Source: CAZJRB01 sp964547995
GTDB taxonomy: Bacteria; Planctomycetota; Planctomycetia; Pirellulales; Thermoguttaceae
NCBI GenBank assembly: GCA_964547995.1
Contig: CAZJRB010000001.1
Span: forward strand, 62,001 to 126,000
Direction: 5' to 3'
Length of the DNA stretch: 64,000 nucleotides
Under the pieces are notes generated by a model that was not told the origin of the DNA, did no database searches, and saw only the letters and a program-made list of their open reading frames with translations. Position 1 is the stretch's first letter, and the number at the start of each line of letters is the position of its first letter. Position numbers and translations under genes: made by a program. This document shows, piece by piece, positions 18,059 to 26,570 of this stretch.

Positions 18059-19522
18059 ATGGCCAAACCCGGTTACGAAGGCCCGCTCGAACAGATCGAC
18101 GAGTGTTGCTGGCGGATCCCCAAAGACTATCATCCCGGCATGAAGGTCGAGGGCCGCATCTTCGCCGATGAGAACTTGATGGAGCAGATCCGCGCCGACC
18201 AGGCCCCGGAACAGGTGGTCAACGTGGCCCATCTGCCGGGCATCCAAATGGCGAGCCTTGCCATGCCCGACATCCATTGGGGCTACGGCTTCTGCATCGG
18301 CGGCGTCTGCGCGACCGATCCCGAGCAGGGCGGCGTCGTCTCGCCCGGGGGGGTCGGATACGACATCAACTGCGGCGTGCGGCTGGTGCGGACCAATCTG
18401 ACGCAAGACGACGTCCGGCCGAAGATCGAGCCGCTCACCGAAAGCCTCTTTCGCAAGATCCCCGCCGGGGTCGGCAAGAGCGGGCCGTACCGGTTCCAGC
18501 AGAAGGAGCTGAAGCAACTGCTCCGCCGCGGCTGCAAACACATCAAGAAAAAGGGCCTCGCCACCGACGGCGATATCGACCACACCGAGGCCGGCGGCCG
18601 CCTCTACGACGCCGACCCCGACCTGGTCAGCTACAAGGCGCTCGATCGAGGCAAAGACCAGTGCGGCACGCTCGGCTCGGGCAACCATTTCATCGAAGTC
18701 CAGGTGGTCGACGAGATCTCGGACGAAAAGGCTGCCGCGATCATGGGCATCGAAAAGGACCAAATCTGTGTCATGATCCACAGCGGCTCCCGCGGGCTGG
18801 GCTACCAGATCTGCGACGACTCGCTCGTGCAACTCCGCGGAGTGCCGAAGAAGTACGGCATCGAGTTGCCCGACCGCCAGCTCGCCTGTGCCCCGGTCGA
18901 CAGCCCCGAAGGCGAAGACTACCTGGCCGCCATGCGATGCGCGGCGAACTACGCCTGGGCCAACCGCCAGTTGCTGATGGTGCAGGCCCGCGAGGCCTTC
19001 GCCCGGTTTTTCGGCCGCTCGTGGGAGTCGCTCCAGATGAACCTCATTTACGACGTCGCCCACAACATCGCCAAGATGGAGGAGCACACGGTCGAGGGCA
19101 AGACGAAGACCCTCTGCGTCCATCGCAAAGGCGCCACCCGGGCATTCCCGCCCGGGCATCCCGACGTGCCCGACGTGTACCGCGCGATCGGCCAGCCGGT
19201 GATCATCCCCGGCGACATGGGCCGCGCGAGCTGGCTGTTGATCGGGCAAGAAGGGAGCATGGAGCGGTCGTTCGGCAGCACCTGCCACGGTGCCGGCCGG
19301 GTGATGAGCCGAAAGGCCGCCATCCGACAAGCCCAAGGCCGGCGGATCGACAGCGAACTGGCCGAAAAGGGCATCATCGCCAAGTGCCGCAATTGGAAGG
19401 GACTGGCCGAAGAGCAACCCAATGCCTACAAGGACGTGAGCGTGGTCGTCGACATCGTCCACCGCGCCGGCCTGGCAAAAAAAGTCGCCCGCCTGCGCCC
19501 CATTGGGGTCGTCAAGGGGTAG
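18059..19522 (+). CDS. rtcB: RNA-splicing ligase RtcB
   Basis: RtcB joins 2',3'-cyclic-phosphate or 3'-phosphate RNA ends to 5'-OH ends using GTP and Mn2+. It has 487 residues and starts at an ATG with GAGGA 5 bases upstream. Signature motifs are MPDIHWGYGFCIGG, the metal-binding Cys in GVGYDINCGVRLVRT, LGSGNHFIEVQ, MIHSGSRGLGYQ, and the guanylylated-His segment STCHGAGRVMSRKAA. The archease gene lies upstream on the same strand. A HEAT/propeller protein gene follows 24 bp downstream. Confidence 0.97.
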   Translation: MAKPGYEGPLEQIDECCWRIPKDYHPGMKVEGRIFADENLMEQIRADQAPEQVVNVAHLPGIQMASLAMPDIHWGYGFCIGGVCATDPEQGGVVSPGGVGYDINCGVRLVRTNLTQDDVRPKIEPLTESLFRKIPAGVGKSGPYRFQQKELKQLLRRGCKHIKKKGLATDGDIDHTEAGGRLYDADPDLVSYKALDRGKDQCGTLGSGNHFIEVQVVDEISDEKAAAIMGIEKDQICVMIHSGSRGLGYQICDDSLVQLRGVPKKYGIELPDRQLACAPVDSPEGEDYLAAMRCAANYAWANRQLLMVQAREAFARFFGRSWESLQMNLIYDVAHNIAKMEEHTVEGKTKTLCVHRKGATRAFPPGHPDVPDVYRAIGQPVIIPGDMGRASWLLIGQEGSMERSFGSTCHGAGRVMSRKAAIRQAQGRRIDSELAEKGIIAKCRNWKGLAEEQPNAYKDVSVVVDIVHRAGLAKKVARLRPIGVVKG

Positions 19523-19546
19523 CCGGCTGGGCAGGCTTGGGTTACA

Positions 19547-21247
19547 ATGATTCCTATGGCTGGTAAACCAAGAATTCGCCACGCAGCCGTTTCTGTCATC
19601 ACTTTGGGGATGCTTTGCCCGTGTTTTGCGGCACCCCCGCAGGCTTCTTCGCTCGATCCGGAGACCGCGAAGTATGTTGCCGCGCTGGCGGACAAGGATC
19701 CCGCAACGCGGGCAGAAGCTGCCAGGGTGTTGGGTACGATCGGCGATCCCGACGCTATCCCTGCGCTTAGCAAGACAACGTACGACACAAACGCCGCCGT
19801 AAGATGGGCTGCCGCAAGCGCACTCGCGGAATTTGCCACCGATGAAGGTATCCCTCCGTTCGAATATCCAACGAGTTGCCGAAGGCAGCAGACCGTCTTT
19901 CCTCTGCGACGCAAGGGAAACGCGTGCATTTTCGCGATCTTCAGCGACGGAACCGGACTGAGCAAGCTCTCTGACGGTCCGGGAGACTATGAACCCATGC
20001 TTTCGGCCAACGGGCGCATCCTGGTTTACGCCGGGTCGAATCTTCGCGCAATCAACGTCCGCAATATGAAGTCCGGAAAGACTCGGACCTTGGCAGAGGT
20101 CGAGACGGGCAGTAGCGTCACGAATCCTCAGATTGCGGACAATGGCAAAGTGGTCGTGTACTTGCGCGATCACTGTAAGGTCTTCGCCACGCGGCCGAAA
20201 AGCACGGCCCATGTATTCTTAAGCGAGGGGTTTCCGTCCGCCGGTTTCTACGGCGTGGCGATCTCGGGGAACGGACGGAAGGTTGCATTCGATACCGTTT
20301 GCCTGCGGGAGCACAAGAAGCGTCAATCGTCCCAACCGATGGACGAACTTTTCGTCGTGGACTCGGACGGATCGAACTTGACTTGCATAACCGCGAGCGG
20401 CCGGGATGTACGCGACATCTGTCCCACGCTATCGCGCGACGGGAAGAGAATCGCCTTCATGTCGGGCAACTACCCCGACTGGGACATCTGGGTCGCCAAC
20501 AGCGACGGTACGGGCAAACGAAATGTGAGCCGCCACAAGGCGTGTGACGGCTCGCCCGCCATCTCGCCCGATGGCACGAAGGTTGCCTTTGACTCAAACC
20601 GGAACGGCGATTGGGAGATTTACACCGTGGATTTCGACGGTGAAGGGCTTGTCCAATTGACGGATAGCCAAATTCAATGCGTCAACCCGAGATTCTCGGC
20701 AGACGGGACCATGATCTTCTTCGAGACCTGCCAGGGATACGACCGGAAGGACCTGTGCGTGATGGACGCAGACGGCCGCGGCATGAGAATCCTGGTTCGA
20801 GACATGTTCGGGCTCAAGTGGCGAGAGAGGAACGTGGAGTTCGTGATTCGTCCCAAGAAAGCGAAATTCCGCCACGAAGAGGATGTGACCATACGGTTCT
20901 GTGTGAAGAACGTGGGGGACGACGTGTTGTCGCTTGGGGAAAAGATCGAAGCAAGGCTCTTTCTGCCGAACCGCGTCGAGGTGAATCCCAAGGGTGGCCG
21001 GGGGGCCTTTCCACTTGTTCCCGAGCAGGGCACATCGTTTTCTCTCGGCACCGGGCAAGAACTGGATTTCTCGGTTACGTATGCATGGCAGAGCCTCTTC
21101 CCGCTCGCTGCGAAACACGACCTTTCCAAGGCGAAGACCAGATTGGGTGCCATGATATCCTGCTGCGATCAGGAAGATGCCCCTGGCCCGCTCTCCAACG
21201 TGAATTCAATCAGTGCGCATCCGATTACCGTGCGAAGTCGGCGGTGA
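19547..21247 (+). CDS. Secreted HEAT plus PD40/TolB-propeller protein
   Basis: The protein has 566 residues with a signal peptide (AAVSVITLGMLCPCFAAP). Residues ~40-100 hold two HEAT repeats (DPATRAEAARVLGTIGDPDA, AAVRWAAASALAEFAT). Residues ~120-420 form TolB/PD40-type blades: DGTGLSKLSDGPGDYEPMLS, SRDGKRIAFMSGN, ISPDGTKVAFDSNRNGDWEI, DGEGLVQLT. The C-terminal ~130 residues may be an Ig-like domain. Such propellers usually bind protein or polysaccharide in the periplasm. It follows rtcB by 24 bp. Start could also be the ATG at 19556. Confidence 0.83.
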   Translation: MIPMAGKPRIRHAAVSVITLGMLCPCFAAPPQASSLDPETAKYVAALADKDPATRAEAARVLGTIGDPDAIPALSKTTYDTNAAVRWAAASALAEFATDEGIPPFEYPTSCRRQQTVFPLRRKGNACIFAIFSDGTGLSKLSDGPGDYEPMLSANGRILVYAGSNLRAINVRNMKSGKTRTLAEVETGSSVTNPQIADNGKVVVYLRDHCKVFATRPKSTAHVFLSEGFPSAGFYGVAISGNGRKVAFDTVCLREHKKRQSSQPMDELFVVDSDGSNLTCITASGRDVRDICPTLSRDGKRIAFMSGNYPDWDIWVANSDGTGKRNVSRHKACDGSPAISPDGTKVAFDSNRNGDWEIYTVDFDGEGLVQLTDSQIQCVNPRFSADGTMIFFETCQGYDRKDLCVMDADGRGMRILVRDMFGLKWRERNVEFVIRPKKAKFRHEEDVTIRFCVKNVGDDVLSLGEKIEARLFLPNRVEVNPKGGRGAFPLVPEQGTSFSLGTGQELDFSVTYAWQSLFPLAAKHDLSKAKTRLGAMISCCDQEDAPGPLSNVNSISAHPITVRSRR

Positions 21248-21367
21248 CATGCCTCTTTGCGCCACATGTCGCGAGCAACGGGCTATCGTCCACTGCAAGA
21301 AGGCGGGGGATTGATTCCTTGCCCGTAATGGAGTATAAGAATGATGAATGATGAAAAGAGCCAGACT

Positions 21368-21949
21368 ATGAAGCGGCGTTCTGCGTTTACCATGTCTCTA
21401 GCCATTTTCGCACTTGTCGGCCTGGCCGGTCTGGCGGGTTGCCGGCCGAACGCTGACCCCAGTTCTTCCGAGGACACTACCATGACATTCACACTCACCA
21501 GCGCGGCATTTGACAACGGAGCCCCGATCCCCAAGAAGTACACCGGCGACGGCGAAGACGTCTCGCCGCCCCTCTCGTGGTCGGATGTGCCCGAGGAGGC
21601 CAAGCAGTTGGTCATCATCTGCGACGACCCCGATGCCCCGACCAAAGAGCCCTGGGTCCATTGGGTGATCTACAACATCCCGGCCGAGTTGGGCGGCCTT
21701 CCCGAAGGCATTCCCGCCGACGAGGAACCGAAGGACGTCCCCGGCGCGTTGCAGGGCAACAACACCTGGCCGACGATCGGCTACCGCGGCCCCGCACCGC
21801 CGTCGGGCACACACCGCTACTTCTTCAAGGCTTATGCCGTCCCGGCGGGGCTCTTCTCGAAACCGGGACTGGACAAAAAGGCCGTCTTGGCAGCCATCGA
21901 CGGAAAAGTCATCGCCCAGGCGGAACTCCTGGGCACCTACAAAAGGTAG
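21368..21949 (+). CDS. PEBP / YbhB-YbcL family lipoprotein
   Basis: This is a phosphatidylethanolamine-binding-protein (Raf-kinase-inhibitor-like) family member. The ATG at 21368 gives 193 residues with a lipoprotein signal (LAGLAGC lipobox); the frame extends to 21341. Family motifs are SPPLSWSDVPEEAKQLVII, CDDPDAPTKEPWVHWVIYNI and YRGPAPPSGTHRYFFKAYAV. It has a close paralogue directly downstream (22253-22735) that lacks the signal. The ligand and function of bacterial PEBPs are mostly unknown. Confidence 0.9.
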   Translation: MKRRSAFTMSLAIFALVGLAGLAGCRPNADPSSSEDTTMTFTLTSAAFDNGAPIPKKYTGDGEDVSPPLSWSDVPEEAKQLVIICDDPDAPTKEPWVHWVIYNIPAELGGLPEGIPADEEPKDVPGALQGNNTWPTIGYRGPAPPSGTHRYFFKAYAVPAGLFSKPGLDKKAVLAAIDGKVIAQAELLGTYKR

Positions 21950-21970
21950 TCCTGTTCGGATGGCGATTAC

Positions 21971-22058
21971 TATAAAGCCGCGACCGGTGGTCGCGCCGGA
22001 CGTTACCCAAAACCGCTACGGCCGGTGATTCGGCGCGACCACCGGTCGCGGCTTTATA
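21971..22058. repeat. Palindromic repeat family A, copy 1
   Basis: Perfect 27-bp inverted arms (21971-21997 and 22032-22058) begin TATAAAGCCGCGACCGGTGG and are separated by 34 bp. A near-identical second copy lies at 23448-23533 and a split partial copy at 27379-27545. The first two copies bracket the second PEBP gene and the DUF434 gene. Confidence 0.9.
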
Positions 22059-22252
22059 AGGAAAGTGCCGAAGTCATTTCTGAGCGGCCCGCGACCCACG
22101 AATCGGGGGGGGGTGTTGTCTAGTTTTCAGGAATGAGATATAAAAATGGGTAGGGCTGCAATACGATCATGTGGCGTTTCGGGTCCCATGAACGGTGCGT
22201 AGCCCGGTCGAGTGCCAAAACTGATTTGGGAGAGTTCTCCAAGGGGGTATTT

Positions 22253-22735
22253 ATGACATTCCTGCTCACCAGCCCGGCCTTCGCCGACGGCGATCCGATT
22301 CCCAGCGAATACACCAGCGACGGCAGGGATATTTCGCCGCCCCTTTCTTGGTCGGGGTTGCCGGAGGGGACGAAGGAACTGGTCGTCATCTGCGACGATC
22401 CGGACGCACCGACCGAAGAGCCATGGGTCCACTGGGTCATCTACAATATTCCGGCCGGCCTTGGGAGTCTGCCCGAAGGGATCCCCCGTGAGGCCCGGGT
22501 GCAAGACATCCCGGGCGTATTGCAGGGGAAGAATTCGTGGAAGATCGGCCAGACCATCGGTTACCGCGGCCCGGCGCCGCCGTCCGGCAGCGGACTACAT
22601 CACTACCACTTCACCGCTTATGCGATACCGGCCAAGCTCATCGCGGAACCCGGCATGGATAAGGACGTGGTCCTGCAAGGAATTGATGCGCAAGTCATGG
22701 CCGAGACGGAATTGGTCGGAACCTACGAGAGGTGA
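22253..22735 (+). CDS. PEBP / YbhB-YbcL family protein, cytoplasmic paralogue
   Basis: The ATG at 22253 was chosen because AAGGGGGT lies 5 bases upstream; this gives 160 residues and removes an unconserved N-terminal extension. Motifs match the upstream lipoprotein paralogue: SPPLSWSGLPEGTKELVVI, CDDPDAPTEEPWVHWVIYNI, TIGYRGPAPPSGSGLHHYHF. No signal peptide is present, so the product is probably cytoplasmic. The tandem arrangement points to a local duplication followed by a change of cellular location. Confidence 0.9.
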   Translation: MTFLLTSPAFADGDPIPSEYTSDGRDISPPLSWSGLPEGTKELVVICDDPDAPTEEPWVHWVIYNIPAGLGSLPEGIPREARVQDIPGVLQGKNSWKIGQTIGYRGPAPPSGSGLHHYHFTAYAIPAKLIAEPGMDKDVVLQGIDAQVMAETELVGTYER

Positions 22736-22738
22736 GCG

Positions 22739-23452
22739 TTGCCAGACCGGAGAAACCACCGCGGCCCCCACCCGGATGATGAGTCCCTGTTCGCCCGCAA
22801 CGAATGGCCGGTCCTTCGCGGAGCGGTTGCCGACTACGGCTGGTTGCTCTCACACGGCTATGCGCACGGCTCTTCTCTCAAACTCGTAGGCGACCGTTAC
22901 GGTCTGGTCTCGCGGCAGCGGACCGCCGTGGGACGATGTACGTGCAGCGACGCCGATCGCGCGTCGCGGCAAGAACGTCGCGTCGGGGCGGAGGCCTTGA
23001 TCGGCCGCCCCCTCTGGCTGGACGGCTACAATGTCCTGACGACGATCGAGGCCGCCCTGGCCGGCGGCGTGATTCTCCCCGGCTGCGACGGCGCATACCG
23101 CGACATGGCCAGCATGCACGGCAGTTTCCGCAAGGTGGAAGAAACCCGACCCGCCATCGAATTGATCGCAAAGGTGACGGCCTCGCTGCGGGTCGAGGAG
23201 TCGGTCTGGTATCTCGACCGCCCGGTCTCCAACAGCGGCCGCCTGAAGACGATTCTCGAAGATCTGGCCGCCGAGCACGGCCGGCAATGGCGCGTGGAGC
23301 TGGTTCCCGATCCCGATCCGGTGCTCGCCGAAGCGGAACACGTGGTGGCGACCGCCGACAGCGCGATCCTCGACCGGTGCAAAGCCTGGTTCAATCTGGC
23401 GCGGGAGGTAGTCGATCGCGAGATCCCCTCGGCAAGGATCGTTGACTTATAA
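22739..23452 (+). CDS. DUF434 family protein
   Basis: A 237-residue frame begins with TTG 3 bp after the PEBP stop; GTG codons downstream are alternatives. The N-terminal part (LRGAVADYGWLLSHGYAHGS, SLKLVGDRYGLVSRQRTAV) is the DUF434 signature. The remainder (LIGRPLWLDGYNVLTTIEAA, LPGCDGAYRDMASMHGSFRK, WYLDRPVSNSGRLKTILEDL) resembles the domain that normally follows it and looks nuclease/PIN-like, with several conserved Asp residues. Function is unknown. Its final codons and stop (TTATAA) overlap the start of palindromic repeat family A copy 2. Confidence 0.82.
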   Translation: MPDRRNHRGPHPDDESLFARNEWPVLRGAVADYGWLLSHGYAHGSSLKLVGDRYGLVSRQRTAVGRCTCSDADRASRQERRVGAEALIGRPLWLDGYNVLTTIEAALAGGVILPGCDGAYRDMASMHGSFRKVEETRPAIELIAKVTASLRVEESVWYLDRPVSNSGRLKTILEDLAAEHGRQWRVELVPDPDPVLAEAEHVVATADSAILDRCKAWFNLAREVVDREIPSARIVDL

Positions 23453-23533
23453 AGCCGCGACCGGTGGTCGCGCCGGGCGTCACCCCCAAAACCGCTACGG
23501 CCGGTAATTCGGCGCGACCACCGGTCGCGGCTT
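23448..23533. repeat. Palindromic repeat family A, copy 2
   Basis: This copy has the same arms as the one at 21971-22058 (AAAGCCGCGACCGGTGGTCG and its complement) with a similar centre. The left end supplies the stop codon of the DUF434 gene. The right arm ends CGGCTT at 23533 and then diverges. Confidence 0.88.
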
Positions 23534-23612
23534 CATTACGGAAAATGCCGCGGGTACTGGAAAACCCCGACCCGCCCCGATATAATGGTTTCCACCAGGA
23601 AGAAGGGTGCCC

Positions 23613-24785
23613 ATGGACGTTGAGACCGAAACCGCCGAGCAAGTTCGCCGTTTCCCGGAGGCGCTGCTGCCGATGCGCGAGCGCCTGTTGGCAAATCTGG
23701 TGATGATTGCCCAAATCCCTGCTCCCACTGGGGAAGAAGAAGCCCGCGTTCGTTTCCTGTTGGACCGCTTTGCCGAAGTGGGGATGGCCGACGCCGCGGC
23801 CGACGAGGCCGGCAACGCCGTCGGCCGACTCCAGGGAACCGCCGACTCGACCGAAAGCCGCGATATCCTGCTGGTTTCCCACCTCGACTCGATTGTTCCT
23901 ACCGGAGGCGACTATACCGTTACGGTCGAGGCCGATCGGATCATCGGCCACGGCGTCAGCGACAACGCTTTGGGGGCGGCTATCGTCTCGATGATTCCCG
24001 CCGTGCTGGAACACCTCGGTATCAGGCTCCGCTCGAACCTGATCTTGCTGGGCTCGACCGGTTCGCTCGGGCGCGGCAACCACTCGGGCATCCGTTTCTT
24101 CCTCGATCACGTGCCGAAGCAAGTCGATTTCGGGATCTGCGTCGAGGGCATGCAACTGGGACGCTTGAACTACTTCTCGATCGGAACGGCCCGGGCCGAC
24201 ATCACCTGCGACGTCCGGCCCGAGCCCTCGCGGAGTTACGGCTCGGAAAGCGCTCTGGTCGTGATCAACCACATCATCAACCGGGTTTTGGGGATTGCCA
24301 CGCCCGCACGCCCTTATACGGTGGTCCGGTTGGGAAAGCTGCGGGCCGGTTATGCGTACGACATGGAACCGGACCACGCGGAACTGGGGTTGGAGATCGT
24401 CAGTCACAGCGACGACATGATCGAGCAGATCCGGCAGCAGATCGAGGACATCGTTTCGGAAATGTCGGCCCGCCACGCCGTCGATGCCCAGCTCGACATG
24501 TTCTTCAAGACCCAGGCCGGCGGGATCCCGTTCGCGCATCCCCTGGTGAAAAGCGTGTTGCACGTGATGACGGAGCTGGACATCGAACCGGATCAAGGCC
24601 ACAGCCCCTCGGAGCTTTCGGAGTTCATCGCGAGGAGAATCCCCGCGGTCACCTTGGGAATCAGTTGGGGGGTCCGCGGCCGAAAAAGTCCCGACTACGT
24701 CGTGATCGGTCCGATCCTCCTCGGCGTGGCCCAGTTGTTGGGCACTATCCTGGCAATCGACAGCGGAGCGTGCGATGAAGTCTGA
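23613..24785 (+). CDS. M20-type peptidase homologue (catalytic Glu region altered)
   Basis: The ATG at 23613 follows AGAAGGG and gives 390 residues. The fold is that of M20 metallopeptidases (tripeptidase/ArgE-like): APTGEEEARVRFLLDRF, the metal ligands in LLVSHLDSIVP and GHGVSDNALGAAIV, and a dimerisation domain with PEPSRSYGSESALVVIN. The usual GEEG...G catalytic/metal Glu pair after the hydrophobic strand is replaced by LGSTGSLGRGNHSG. Either another residue takes over or the enzyme is inactive or non-peptidase. The gene overlaps gpgS by 11 bp, indicating translational coupling. Confidence 0.8.
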   Translation: MDVETETAEQVRRFPEALLPMRERLLANLVMIAQIPAPTGEEEARVRFLLDRFAEVGMADAAADEAGNAVGRLQGTADSTESRDILLVSHLDSIVPTGGDYTVTVEADRIIGHGVSDNALGAAIVSMIPAVLEHLGIRLRSNLILLGSTGSLGRGNHSGIRFFLDHVPKQVDFGICVEGMQLGRLNYFSIGTARADITCDVRPEPSRSYGSESALVVINHIINRVLGIATPARPYTVVRLGKLRAGYAYDMEPDHAELGLEIVSHSDDMIEQIRQQIEDIVSEMSARHAVDAQLDMFFKTQAGGIPFAHPLVKSVLHVMTELDIEPDQGHSPSELSEFIARRIPAVTLGISWGVRGRKSPDYVVIGPILLGVAQLLGTILAIDSGACDEV

Positions 24786-25788
24786 ACAATGGCTCACCGA
24801 TCGAACGTTCCACCACTCCAACTTCTGGAATATCAAGTGGCTGGTCGAAGAGAAAGAGCGGCAGGGCCTCTCGATCTCGCTCTGCCTGCCCACGCTCAAC
24901 GAAGAGAAGACCATCGGGCAGGAAATCGTGATTCTCAAGGCGGAACTGGCCGACCGCTATCCACTGCTCGATGAAATCGCGGTAATCGACTCGGGAAGCA
25001 CCGACCGCACCTGCGAAATCGCCGCCAGCTTCGGGGCCGATGTCTATATCGCCTCGGAACACCTCGCCCAGTGCGGCAATCAGCCCGGCAAGGGGGAAAA
25101 CCTCTGGAAAGGGCTCTATCTGCTCCGCGGCGACATCATCGTTTACGTCGATGCCGACATCAAGAACATCCACCCGAGATTCGTCTACGGACTCGTCGGC
25201 CCGTTGATCCAGGACCCGGAAGTGCATTACGTCAAGGCGTTTTACGATCGACCGCTGGCCTTTTCCGGGGGGTTGCGGCCAACCGGGGGCGGACGCGTCA
25301 CCGAAATCCTCATTCGACCCCTCTTCAGCTTGTTCTATCCCGAGCTGGCCGCCATCCTGCAACCGCTTTCGGGTGAATATGCCGGCCGGCGGTCGATCCT
25401 CGACAAGATCCCCTTTCCCGTCGGCTACGGCGTCGAAACCGCCATGCTGATCGATATCTATACCCGCCTCGGCATGGGCGCATTCGCTCAAACCGATCTC
25501 GACAGACGAATCCACCGCAACCAGGAAACCATCGCCCTGGGCCGTATGGCCTTCGGCGTCTTGCGGACGTTCATCTCGCGACTGAAGCGCCATGATATCG
25601 TCCGCCTCCAGGAAGAGCTCCCGGCGATAATGCGGCAGGCCGAAATCAACGAAGGAAACTATCTGCAAAAGGAATTCACCATCGAAGAAGTAGAGCGGCC
25701 GCCGATGATCGAAGTCGAACCCTACCGCCGGAAGTTCTACCCGGACGGCGTGCCAAAGCAAGAAACAAAACCGGCGGACGATCCTTAG
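24775..25788 (+). CDS. gpgS: Glucosyl-3-phosphoglycerate synthase-like glycosyltransferase
   Basis: This GT-A-fold enzyme likely transfers glucose (or mannose) from a nucleotide sugar to 3-phosphoglycerate, the first step to glucosylglycerate or related compatible solutes and polysaccharides. It has 337 residues. Key motifs are FHHSNFWNIKWLVEEKERQG, CLPTLNEEKTIGQEIV, VIDSGSTDRTCEIA, the metal-binding VDADIKNIHP, and PLSGEYAGRRSILDKIPFP followed by GYGVETAMLID. It overlaps the M20-like gene by 11 bp. No separate phosphatase gene is nearby; the convergent neighbour is a GNAT gene. Confidence 0.88.
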   Translation: MKSEQWLTDRTFHHSNFWNIKWLVEEKERQGLSISLCLPTLNEEKTIGQEIVILKAELADRYPLLDEIAVIDSGSTDRTCEIAASFGADVYIASEHLAQCGNQPGKGENLWKGLYLLRGDIIVYVDADIKNIHPRFVYGLVGPLIQDPEVHYVKAFYDRPLAFSGGLRPTGGGRVTEILIRPLFSLFYPELAAILQPLSGEYAGRRSILDKIPFPVGYGVETAMLIDIYTRLGMGAFAQTDLDRRIHRNQETIALGRMAFGVLRTFISRLKRHDIVRLQEELPAIMRQAEINEGNYLQKEFTIEEVERPPMIEVEPYRRKFYPDGVPKQETKPADDP

Positions 25789-25790
25789 CT

Positions 25791-26342
25791 TCACACATAC
25801 CGGTGCATCAGGATCGTATCGACGTACTCCCCCGGGCCGATCTTCACTTCCTTCGGCGAGCGCCCGTATTCGACGAAGCCGAGCTTCTTGTACAACCCCA
25901 GGGCCTTCGTGTTCGTTGCGAAGACGTTCAGGTTGAGCTTTTCGATCAGGGGATTCTCTTCGGCCCAGTCGATCAGGGCCCGGAGCATCGCCGTTCCGAC
26001 GCCCTTGCCTCGCCACTCGTCGACCACCGACAGGCCGAAGGTGCCCCGATGGGCAAGCCGCCGCCGCTCGCCGTTGTCGAAACCCAGGCTGCCGATCACG
26101 CGGCCGTCGGCCTCGGCCACAATCAGGAGCTTACCACGGCCGTCACAGTGGTCCTGAATCCATTCCCGCTCTTCCTCCTCGGTCATGTCGAACTCATCGG
26201 GCTCGATGATGAAGAACGAGGTTCTTTTGGCGACCGCCCGGACGTACGCCAGCATCCGCAGCGCATCGTCCGGCTCGGCCGTGCGAAGCGTAAACGGCTC
26301 GCCCGTCTTCGATATGCATTCTTTCAAAGCGATGTGGCCCAT
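25791..26342 (-). CDS. GNAT family N-acetyltransferase
   Basis: The start at 26342 follows an AGG-containing ribosome site and gives 183 residues; the frame is open further upstream but runs into a dispersed repeat. The acetyl-CoA-binding segment is FGLSVVDEWRGKGVGTAML, followed by NVFATNTKALGLYKKLGF, both typical of GNAT (RimI-like/phosphinothricin-type) enzymes. The substrate cannot be predicted. It is convergent with gpgS, with a 2-bp gap between stops. Confidence 0.9.
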   Translation of the reverse strand: MGHIALKECISKTGEPFTLRTAEPDDALRMLAYVRAVAKRTSFFIIEPDEFDMTEEEEREWIQDHCDGRGKLLIVAEADGRVIGSLGFDNGERRRLAHRGTFGLSVVDEWRGKGVGTAMLRALIDWAEENPLIEKLNLNVFATNTKALGLYKKLGFVEYGRSPKEVKIGPGEYVDTILMHRYV

Positions 26343-26423
26343 CTTGCACCTGTCGTTCGGCGATCGTTGTGGCGCCATTTTCCACCATGACAACCGGCCC
26401 CGCAAGATGGTTCGGTAAGAAAA

Positions 26424-26452
26424 GTAGCAGGCACACTCCGTGTGCCGTCCGC
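26424..26452. repeat. Dispersed 29-bp repeat, copy 1
   Basis: A 29-bp sequence containing the hairpin GGCACACTCCGTGTGCC preceded by GTAGCA and followed by GTCCGC. An exact inverted copy lies at 62106-62134. Confidence 0.85.
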
Positions 26453-26570
26453 ATGGCCGTTGCGAAGCCGCAAGCGGCAAGACCCCTTCCGTAAACGGGA
26501 GTGAGAAGTAAGACGATCGCCGGTGGACGTTGGACCGTCGGTGTGATAAGCTTGCCGCGGGAGGCCGTGC

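Noticed and set aside
17990..20212. 740-codon minus-strand frame
   Set aside because: Antisense to rtcB, whose motifs are unambiguous.
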